Assembly: GCF_032854445.1 (NCBI RefSeq)
Contig: NC_088297.1
Location: forward strand, 21,647,127-21,711,126
Source: Liolophura sinensis
Taxonomy: Eukaryota; Mollusca; Polyplacophora; Chitonida; Chitonidae
Length of the DNA: 64,000 bases
Direction: 5' to 3'
Shown here: positions 1 through 9,300 of the stretch, piece by piece
How the letters are laid out: every line of letters starts with the position of its first letter
Numbering within the stretch: position 1 is the stretch's first letter
The notes under the pieces: model-generated
Database searches by the model: none
What the model saw: the letters and a program-made list of their open reading frames with translations, nothing else
Told to the model about the DNA's origin: nothing
Translations under genes and position numbers: made by a program

Positions 1-700
1 ACAGAAGTGGTGACACACTTGAATGCCAGTCATTCTGCCATCAGTCGTTTTGGAACACATTTCCGAGAGACTGGGGGCACTGTAAACCGCCCAGATAGCC
101 CACGTTACATGCGGCTCCAATACCTCCGAGATCGGTTCCGCCTAGTGACACGAAGTACTGATGAAACTCTTGGGCTGCGCAACAGGCGGATTTCAGCCCA
201 AATAGTCGGAAACCACCTGTATGTGGCCGGTCTCCGAACCGGTCGACTATACCGGGGCCTCGACCTCACGGCAGCCCGGCGTCAGAGGCGACTGGCCTGT
301 GCCAATATTCACGTGCGCTGGACACTTGCACGGTGGATAGTGCCGCCTCTTCAGCGATGAGTCTCGGTTTCAGCAGTATCGCGCTGGTGGCAGGCTCAGT
401 CTATAACGCCGTGTTGGAGGGCGTTATCCTGACGTCAATGTCCTAAGAAGGGTGGCACACAGTGGTGCTTGTGTCAAGGTGTGGACTGGCATATGCTGTG
501 AACAGCGCACTCGTCTCCATTATATCCATGGCAACTTGAATGGTCAACGGTACAGAGACAAAATCCGGAGGCCCATTGTCGTGTTATTTGTGCGCCCCCA
601 TCATGTGACATTCCAGCATGGCAAAACTCACCTTCACGTCGTGTTGTCTGGTGTTTTCAACATGCTGTACTTCAGTGGCGGCAGCACTTTGGCAATATAG
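1..700 (+). pseudogene. Tc1/mariner-like transposase relic
   Basis: Translation in shifting frames gives blocks typical of Tc1-like DDE transposases. There is an N-terminal helix-turn-helix part (HLNASHSAISRF), then the segment FSDESRF around 337-370, which carries the first catalytic Asp of the family. Next come VKVWTGICCEQRTRLHYIHG and NLNGQRYRDKIRRPIV around 470-580. The usual second catalytic motif (QHDNARPH-like) reads QHGKTHLHVV here, so its Asp is lost. At least one frame change separates 7-360 from 452-700. I found no terminal inverted repeats; the left end lies outside the window. A dead cut-and-paste element with no expected function. Confidence 0.85.
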
Positions 701-1492
701 ACAGGCACTTCCACAAGACATAGTATCTTAGTACACACGTCACCTAATGACTCCTCGTCGTCAAATGAATGAAAAAATTGTTAAGTACGACGTTAAACCC
801 CAAGGATGCATGCATACATACATACATACATACATACATACATACATACATACATACATACATACATACATACATACATACATACATACATACATACATA
901 CACACTTACATACTTTACTCAAAATTTCATATGTGAAAATACTGTGCTGAAGGCTATTGGACCTAAAATCTTCTATATCAGCACATATCCAAGCCAGTTT
1001 TTGCTATTATTTTAGAGTAGGCCAGATAATTACCTTTACGAAATATCAACTCCATATGAGCATATGTTACCGTTATACAGTTCGTAAAATGTGTAATGCC
1101 GGTCGCTTTTACAATACTTAGAACACTTTAAGGACTACCTGTGCCAAATTTTCTGAAAAACAATGATTTGAGCTATGCCAGGTAAATAGAAAAAAATTGA
1201 TTTGATTAGCCAATGTGGATTTTTTTGTCCCAAATCTCCGCTATAGCCTTTTTAGAAACTTAACTTTACATGAGTTAGATAACTTGGGATCACTTAACAA
1301 ATGTTATATTAAGACAAATATATCAAAATTTGAGCCACTGGGTTCATACACAAACTGCGTATTGTTCTGAGGTTTTAGGCTTAGATTAATTCCCAAAAAT
1401 CACTTAGTGGAATCGTCTCTAGGACTTGGCTCGTTGGCAGATATAGCACGCGACTGTATACAAAACGCAACAGGCATATGAGGTCCCGGTTT
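700..1492. other. Intergenic DNA with a (CATA)n microsatellite
   Basis: Between the transposase relic and the first SINE fragment I see no gene. The only clear structure is a tetranucleotide run (CATA) at about 808-902, roughly 24 units. The open frames over it (repeating Y-I-H-T) are a product of the repeat and not coding. Confidence 0.7.
808..902. repeat. (CATA)n microsatellite
   Basis: Nearly perfect tetranucleotide tract with minor variation at the edges (GCATGCATAC at left, ACACACTTAC at right). Confidence 0.95.
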
Positions 1493-1616
1493 AGTACGCT
1501 TTATTCAAAAATATTTCACTTATACGGCAGCGGCCATCATTAAGGTTGTAGTAAACCACGGGAACACTACGAAAATCCGCAGGTTGATGCCAGAACTTCT
1601 CACATTCGACCTGAGA
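1493..1616 (-). mobile_element. SINE fragment (3' body), antisense
   Basis: Reverse complement matches the body of the window's dominant SINE: the tail motif TATAAGTGAAATATTTTTG and the GCAACCTGCGGAT-like core. The tRNA-like head is missing and the copy is diverged. Confidence 0.7.
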
Positions 1617-3090
1617 ATAAGTCAGAAAGAGATGGCATAAAACGCACAGGACCCTCACTGGTAAGCCCAGGACAACTCCGCCACCGTCCACTTGCGCGTG
1701 CCAATAGAACTATGTGCTTTGGATGAATTGTTCTAATTTAAATATGAGTATAAAACGCCGTGCATCACTCCAGTATACCATTCGACAGCATTGTTTACTG
1801 ACAATTACAGAAATCCTTCTTGCCTCCACAATCGCCATTTTCTGTGAAAGTCAGTTTAAAATAGAAACTACTGTGTATTAAAGCAAGTTTAAAGCATGAT
1901 GTATCTTGTACTGAAGCGAAGCACAATGTGAAGTAAAATTCATAAATGGAAAACACCCCTCCCTCGATTCCCCGCTTCCCCCCTCCCCTACATACACACA
2001 CATACACACACCTCCAATGTCTCACAAAGCACTCTAAATGCGGCTAAAGTTGGTGACCTGGGGCCGTTGCGACTTTTTTCAAAATTTGAAATACGATCTA
2101 ACAGTTTATATTTGGACTTCAGATATTAAAATTTTGCACCCGTCATCAGTGTTATTTTAAAGGATTAGTGTCCAGATTTGGATAAGTATAAAGTATTCCT
2201 AAGTATAAAGATTTTAACCTGTTTAACAGTATGTTACCAGGAGGGCTTTTAAGAAAGGTAATTATGACTTTAAATTCAGCAAAAACGATAGATTTACTAC
2301 CGTAGCCAATCTTTAGTCGGCCGCTCGATCAAGCTCAGCGGGTGACGTCATAGGTGGCCAACCCAAGTTTAACCAGTCTATATGACCTTGGAATTCGTAT
2401 TAAAATGATCTCATTTTCGAGATGGATTCTCTTCACAGAAGCAATTATACCGCCGTATCCATTTGAACCCATAGTGGACGACGTTGATGGACTGGTAATC
2501 TATAGCTTTATCCTGTGTTGGTCTACATTTCGTGTGTATATCAGCTTTAACATTTTTTAGTTTTTCCTTCTGTCCGCTTCACAATAAAAAGCATTCTGTT
2601 TCTCGAGTGAATTTATTTCAATAATTGGTTGTCGGGAATTAAGTTTCGTGCATTTAATCAAGGCAATCGTAAAAAAATATTCTTACAACTGTTTAATTTT
2701 CCTAGACATATTATGGGTGGAATTACTCAAGCATGCCAAACAGGTATTTTCAAGAGTGGCTTTAATCCTCCTTTGTTTTCTGTGGTGTCACTAATCTCGT
2801 AATCTGGATCAGAGTTTAAAACAATGGGGGATGGATTATCACTATGTAAGAATCTTTTCGCTCTTATTCTATTCTTGATTAACGCAGTTAAGCAACACGA
2901 TTAGTTTTCGGTTTTTATCGCTTCTCGTCTGCCACTCGTTTTGGTTTTTAATTCACGTTCCGTCCCCGTTATTTTGGCAAGTTATTCTTCAGTTCTAAAG
3001 TATTCAGCTGTTTCATTAAGTAAATTGCCTACCTGTAATAGTCGTATTATTATTATTTTTTTTTGTCTCAAAAATCCACTTTTTTTCTAG
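1617..3090. other. Intergenic DNA, no recognised gene
   Basis: AT-rich sequence with short open frames only. None has a recognisable domain, and there is no convincing exon with both splice sites. A CT-rich tract lies at about 1958-1990. Confidence 0.5.
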
Positions 3091-3091
3091 T

Positions 3092-3246
3092 ATATTTATT
3101 TATTTATTACATTGGCGTTTTACGCAGTACTCAAGAATATTTCATTTATACGACGAAGGTCAGCATTATGATGGGTGGCAACCGAACAGATCAGGGTGGA
3201 AACCCACGACCATCTGCAGGTTGCTGTCATACCTTCCCACGTACTT
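3092..3246 (-). mobile_element. SINE fragment, antisense
   Basis: Begins with TTATTTATTTATTACATTGG, the complement of the AAATA tail, followed by the body with CAGCATTATG and GCAGGTTGCTG. The tRNA-related head is absent. Confidence 0.8.
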
Positions 3247-4424
3247 TTCTAGTATAAGTAAAGTGTTTATTATTGTTTTTTCGTTGAATAAGCCTAAAAT
3301 TACTGAAGCACTGTCGGTTTTGCACGTAAAATTGCACTACTGCTTTAATTACTTTTCAAATCTTCAAAACTATTTGACACTGGATAAATAAATGTTCAGT
3401 GGTTTCCTTTTCATTGTTACAGATTTCACAAACGTCATCATTTCTTCTGTCAGTTTTGTACAGATAAGATTTTGTGGCGTGTTCTGGGATTATTTATTTT
3501 CAAGTATTCTTTCTTGTCTTTGTATTGATTCTCTTTTATGACGGGTAAACCTGACCAAGAACAGTTTATTCAGCGTGCACGACGTGACAGAAAGTTCGTT
3601 ACTCAGTTCGGCAGCTGGTTATCAGTTCTGTAAATTGCAGAAACACAGTATATCAAAAGAGTGATATACGGAATTAAATCAAATGCACATCGCACGAACC
3701 TGTACTATATAATTATTGGTTAAATCAAATAACAGTCAATTAGACCAAAACAACTGTGTATGTTAACAACGAAAGTTTTCCATCATATTACATTAAATAG
3801 CAGCCCCACACCCCCCCCCCCCCCCGAAAAAAAAATACTGTCATTATCTCGCAAATCTTGTAAAGGTATGTAACATGAAGATCGTCCAGTAAAGCAAGCA
3901 TTCAAATTTTCTTGTATACGGATGAAAGTAACAAAATACGTGTAGACTTAATCAAATTTGATTAATCCAATGAAATATCAGTTCAGGGGGAACAACTCTT
4001 ACATGATATAATCAAAGCACGTTACTTGACATTATGCTACAACAGCGCCATACATCATTCGAGTGTTTCAATCCAAAAAGGGTTTCTTATCGTCTGTACG
4101 CTGCAACTCTCTTCAACTTATCCCAGTGTCAGAACTAATGGAAATTGTTTGCCAGTTATTACTTCAAGAACAAGCCGTTTCCTCCATGTTAATTTTAAAG
4201 ATTGGATAAAAAGCAAAATATTAATCATCCTTAGAACCTTATAGGTATAAACTTTTGCTATAGTTTATAGTTAATTAGAAAACTGTTAATTTCTTTTAAA
4301 GCATACATCGGAAGGCAAGGTAGTCGTAACGAAAGATGAATCATTTGGAAAGCGCCAAAGATTATTTTACCCAGGAGGGTGAAGTTTCTTAATCTTCTTT
4401 TTTTGTCACTCTAGTTTTAATTCC
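3247..4424. other. Intergenic DNA, no recognised gene
   Basis: No coding signal. A poly-C run followed by poly-A at about 3811-3834 is the only notable feature. Confidence 0.5.
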
Positions 4425-4436
4425 TCTATTCTTGCA

Positions 4437-4702
4437 GGGGCCTCCGTGGCTCAGTCGGTTAAAGCGCTAGCGCAGCGTAATGACCCAGGAGTCTCTCACC
4501 AATGCGGTCGCTGTGAGTTCAAGTCCAGCTGATGCTGGCTTCCTCTGCGGCCATACGTGAGAAGGTCTGCAGCAACCTGCGGATGTTCGTGGGTTTCCCC
4601 CGGGCACTGCCCGGTGTCCACCCACCATAATGCTGGCCGCCGTCGTATAAGTGAAATATTCCTGAGTACGGCGTAAAACACCAATCCAAAAAAAAAAAAA
4701 AA
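4437..4702 (+). mobile_element. Full-length tRNA-derived SINE with target-site duplication
   Basis: Complete copy. The tRNA-like head has an A-box-like TGGCTCAGTCGG and a B-box-like GAGTTCAAGTCC, as expected of an internal RNA polymerase III promoter. The body (CTGGCTTCCTCTGCGGCC, CCCACCATAATGCTGGC) and tail core (GTATAAGTGAAATATTCC, AACACCAATCC) end in poly-A. A 12-bp target-site duplication, TCTATTCTTGCA, flanks it at 4425-4436 and 4703-4714. This indicates a fairly recent insertion moved by a LINE-encoded reverse transcriptase. Confidence 0.93.
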
Positions 4703-5254
4703 TCTATTCTTGCAACATAATTAATTCTCCATATGCTGTTGAAATCCGTCGTTCAGAACTGAATACATAATATGATTAGTTCATTCACCCAGCCTAGCTT
4801 TACGTCCTGGCATGGTTTTAGATTGCACCCAAACAAAGGGCCTTTCTTTTTTTTAGCGCTGAGTATTTGTAATATAAATTTAGGCAGTTTAGTGTTTCTC
4901 CGAAGGTGTTCTGAGATCCATCCACTGTCATAAGCATACTGACCATGTATGGTTATACCCCTTACTTTTTTTGACTGTTTCGTATCATATTACTCAGCGA
5001 AAAACAGAAGCATGTACGGCGAAATCGGACCTCCTTGTCTACAATCTCTACTAAGTAAGAATGAAGAGGATATATATTTCCATTTTGTAGAATACAAGCC
5101 GAAATATTTGTTTGAAAAACCTGAATCCATCTTTTAATTTCACTACCAAACCGCATTGGAAGACGGATGAGGACGGTCCGCGACACGAGGACGGTGCAAA
5201 TCGCGCGCGAATGGTACCGTTCTCGTGCAGCAGCCCGAGAGGACGAGTGCTGGG

Positions 5255-5297
5255 ATAAAACAATAATTATTGGACATAGATGGCGCTGTAGGGCTCT
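5255..5297. repeat. Direct repeat, copy 1 of 2 (ATAAAACAATAAT...GGCGCTGTAGGGCTCT)
   Basis: About 43 bp ending in CATAGATGGCGCTGTAG, repeated at 5481-5525. The pair brackets about 180 bp just upstream of the RBM46-like start codon. It could be ends of an unknown small element or a simple segmental duplication. Confidence 0.75.
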
Positions 5298-5480
5298 GCT
5301 CATATTTCGTACTATGAATGGTTCAATTTTCGATACTTGAGACTCACAGGTGAACTGCTTTCGCAGTGGCACAGCGAGTGCTACATAACCGTATGCCTCC
5401 AAGTTATCAGCTTATTTTTTTATTTTTTTTTTTCTGTGGTCATATTCTCTGGATTTGGTGCCTTTTCTATGTAAATTTGA

Positions 5481-5525
5481 ATAAAACAATAATAATTTTA
5501 CATCATAGATGGCGCTGTAGGGCTC
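5481..5525. repeat. Direct repeat, copy 2 of 2
   Basis: Second copy of the 5255-5297 sequence with small differences (AATAATAATTTTACATCATA in the centre). It ends about 80 bp before the proposed start codon and so probably lies in the promoter or 5' UTR. Confidence 0.75.
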
Positions 5526-5607
5526 TTCTAAGCCCACTCACGTGCGTGGCAGTCCAGTTTGCCTAGTTCTAGTTCGTCACCAGTGAGACCAGCAGCAAAG
5601 TGTAGGT

Positions 5608-6364
5608 ATGGCATCCGCGGAGAAGGCTTTGCCGCGTCGTGTGACCTGGGCGCCAAACGTAGAAGCCTTGCTGAAACTTATGGAAAGAACAGGATACACC
5701 ATGCGGCAAAGAAAAAGGGCAAAGAAAGTACGGCGGTCCACCTCCCGACTGGGAAAGCCCGGCTCCTTTAAAGAGTTGCGAAATTTTCGTCAGAAATATT
5801 CCAAGAGACTGTTACGAAGACGAGCTTGTTCCAGTATTTGAGAAGATAGGGAAGATTTACGAACTGAGACTCGTAATGGGCCGCTCTGGATCCCATAGAA
5901 GGTATGGATTCGTTATGTACACTAACAAAGAACACGCGAAACAAGCGGTAAAGGAGCTTAACAACTACGAAATTCGTAAAGGCCAGTTCTTGGGTATCTG
6001 GGCGCCAAACGAAGAAGCCTTGCTGAAACTTATGGAAAGAACAGGATACACCATGCGGCAAGAAAAGGGGCAAAGAAAGTACGGCGGTCCACCTCCCGAC
6101 TGGGAAAGCCCGGCTCCTTCACAGGGTTGCGAAATTTTCGTCGGAGGTATTCCAAGAGGCTGTTACGAAGACGAGCTTGTTCCAGTATTTGAGAAGATAG
6201 GGAAGATTTACGAACTGAGACTCGTAATGGACCCCCTCTCTGGATCCCATAGAGGATATGGATTCCTTCTATACACTGACAAAGAACACGCGAAGCAAGC
6301 AGTAAAGAAGCTTAACAACTACGAAATTCGTAAAGGCCAGCTCTTGGGTGTTTGCAAATCTGCC
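5608..6364 (+). CDS. RBM46-like exon 1: tandemly duplicated N-terminal block plus RRM1
   Basis: Two copies of one ~350-bp unit lie head to tail, beginning at CTGGGCGCCAAACG (5647 and 5998). Copy 2 is intact: [66 protein letters not shown]. Copy 1 has one extra base near 5707-5717 compared with copy 2 (CAAAGAAAAAGGGC against CAAGAAAAGGGGC). The frame opened by the start codon therefore stops at 5839, while the second half of copy 1 ([16 protein letters not shown]) is in frame with copy 2. Copy 1 also lacks 3 bp near 5880. The exon ends at a good donor, GCC|GTAAGT, in phase 0. Either copy 1 is degenerating, or the extra base is a sequence error and the real product has two RRM1 modules. Confidence 0.8.
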
Positions 6365-9300
6365 GTAAGTCATGTAATTTCCACTATAGAAGCTTTTTTG
6401 GTTGGCTCTTCGTTGCAAATTAAAACACATTTAATTGCCAATGTAGACAGCACCAGACGTCGGAAATATCGGTTGGTTAGTTGTAAAATTCACGAGTAGG
6501 TATCACAGTCCAAACAAATTTGACCTTTATGTAAGCCGTTATTTGAAAAGTTACAATTGAACTAAAGTCGTTTGTATCAAAGGGGTATTTTGTGTGGATG
6601 GATATGTGTAAAATGTCGCGTGACTTCTTGAAATTTCTTATCGTCTGCTCTTTCATTTTCCGTCACGAGAAGGTGGTGTGTGCGCGCGGCAGCATTTCTT
6701 GCAACAAGTGATTTCTTTTGTACGGGAGGCTGCGGTAATAATTAATATAGTCACTTATGGCTTAAAAGCACTGATGCATCGTCATCTTGTACATTAATAT
6801 TGTGCATATTTGTATTACTGGAATAATATTTATGTTGTGCATATTTGTATTACAGAGGAGAGTTTTGCACATGAGGAACCTTACGTCGACAACTACAGAA
6901 GACAAAATTAGAAAGCTGTGCAGTCAAGTTGTGGGAAGAGACAATGCTGTGGAAAGAGTAAAGAAGATAAGAGATTATGCATTCATTCATTTTAGAGACA
7001 GAGATGATGCTATCATGACCATGACTCAACTTAATGGTGAGAAAAATTATTTATTTTGGAGTTGTATTGATTGGTTTTGGATAAATACAAATGCAGTAAC
7101 GGAAGTAAATTTCTTCTATGGGTAGGCGAATGTAGTTTTTGTGTGCATTTATAGAGTGTTATTTCCATTCTGATAGTTCTCTTTCTGATGAGTAAAAGTT
7201 CACTTTCATTTGTCAGTCGCATGTGGCACATTATTATTTTTTAACTAGTTTTTCACTTGATTGATGTTTACAGAAAATTACATGATAGAATATCCACCAA
7301 CATCTAAGGGAGAGTGCTTGGAAAACATGCTAACTCAAGTAATTAAGATGAAACAGTGAATAACTGACACATCACTTGCCTATAGGATGTTTGATACTCC
7401 AACTACGTACAGGAAGTGGCTCACAATTATGGGACAGACTTACATATATTTACAGAAGAGCACATACAGTATAAATTCACACTTCAAAACATAAGGTGTG
7501 GGCATTCTCTAGAATATTTGTTTGGATAAATTTCTGTATAAATTGGATTTTATGTTAGCTTATTATTAACTTAATATCATCCCTCATTCAACATGGATGG
7601 GAAGGTCTGCCAGCAACCTGTGAATGGTTGTGGGTTTCCACCAGGCTCTGCCTGGTTTCCTCATGCTATAATGCTGGTCACCGTCGTATAAGTGAAATAT
7701 TCTTGAGTACAGCGTAAAAACGCCAATCAATAAATCATTCAGCATGAAAAGAAGCTGTTGAACATTAAATGATCAAATGTTTAAAAGAGGGGAGTTGTTT
7801 CAACAGTTACATGTAATAGGCTGAATATTGAACCCAAGCTCCCAGGACCATTTTGCCAGGAATTTTTTGAGAAAATAAGAAGTTTTCTTTGGGAAAAACT
7901 CTAGGTAGACTGTATCTGGAACACTTTTTAACTGATGTGTAGCATTTGTACTACGTCCTCATTCTTTCAAGAAATAAAATTAAAGGAAGATCAAGGTGAG
8001 AAGGCATTATATAATAAGTCATATATATTTCTCTCTAGGAATGAATGTTGAAGGCACTTGCATTGAGGTTGTATGGGCAAAAAGAAGAAAGAAGGTAAGA
8101 AATCATTTGGTCAATGTTGCTGCCACATCGTGAAAGTCATCTCAAATGTGTAATTCAGGACAGCCCCGTGATCATCCTCTCCCATAGGTTAAGTTTGTCT
8201 GTAACATAGTATGTGAAGTAAACTGTGTTAAGTTGGAAGAGTTCAAATGTTTTCAAATTGAGAGTTTGTGGAAGGTATTTGGTCGGAAACTGGGACCTGT
8301 CCACATTTTTCCCCCATCAGCTTTCTTTCACCATTGTAAACTCATCTGTCGTGTATGTGTGAAGTAAGCTTTGCATATAAAAACCAAATTATTTATATAT
8401 ATTTATATCAGGTAAATAATTGAATTTTACAACTGATGAAAATTCTTTATTGCAGGCTAATCAGGACTGTCACCTGGGTGAGGTTGATAGAGCATACAAC
8501 AGAGGCCAGGAAGCGTTGGAATCTTGGAAGCAGAAAGAAGTATCATATGTCAGGGTAAGAGTTCCTCATATGGTAGGATAGGGGGTTTTGTTATGTCAGG
8601 GTAAGAGTTCCTCGTATGTCAGGGTAGTGGGCTCTGTTATGTCAGGGTAAGAGTTCCTCATATGTTAAGGTAGGGGGTTCTCATATATCTGGGTAGGAGG
8701 TTCTCATATGTCAGGGTAAGAGTTCCTCATATGTCAGGGTAGTGGGCTCTGTTATGTCAGGGTAAGAGTTCCTCATATGTTAAGGTAGTGGGCTCTGTTA
8801 TGTCGGTAAAAGTTCCTCGTATGTTAAGGTAGGGGGGTTCTCATATACCTGGGTAGGGGGTTCCCACATGTCAGGGTAAAAGTTCCTCATATGTTAGGGT
8901 AAGGGGTTCTCATATGTCAGCATAAGAGTTTCTGGTATGTAAGCATAGGGGTTTCAGATCCGGTATGCAAGGGTAGGGAATGCCACTGATGGCTTATGAT
9001 GTTGAAATTTTCCAGTGCGTGGAAATATTGAAGGCCTCATATGTGTAGTATAATGCCTTAGCCTTTCAGACCGTTGATTAAAAAATGATTCGAACTGCAT
9101 GCTAAAAATCTTTAATAATAACTTTTTTTTAAATCAGTGTATAATACTATATTCAAGAATTGTCACATTATTCCACCACGATCAGGATAATGGATGGAGG
9201 AAATTGGAGTAAGACCTGGATTTGTACATGAATTTATAGGTCAAGTACCTACAGTGGAAGCAAGTCAGCTGTTCAACCCTTTGAGCGAATCTGCTTTCAT

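Larger units (their letters stand above)
4715..5607. other. Upstream region of the RBM46-like gene
   Basis: Probably contains the promoter and 5' UTR of the gene beginning at 5608, but I found no TATA box or initiator I would defend. It holds the 43-bp direct repeat described separately. A 146-codon antisense frame (4962-5402) lacks any domain signature and overlaps the repeat, so I do not call it. Confidence 0.4.

Noticed and set aside
747-1015. Open frames over the CATA microsatellite (Tyr-Ile-His-Thr repeats)
   Set aside because: Product of tetranucleotide periodicity; no flanking gene structure.
1795-2025. 76-codon antisense frame
   Set aside because: Overlaps a CT/CA-rich simple tract; no recognisable protein features.
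4440-4515. tRNA gene calls on SINE heads
   Set aside because: Only the A and B box-like sequences resemble a tRNA. A cloverleaf with acceptor stem is not formed, and the sequence continues into the SINE body.
4962-5402. 146-codon antisense open frame upstream of the RBM46-like gene
   Set aside because: No domain, overlaps a non-coding direct repeat and has a low-complexity C-terminus; no supporting splice sites.
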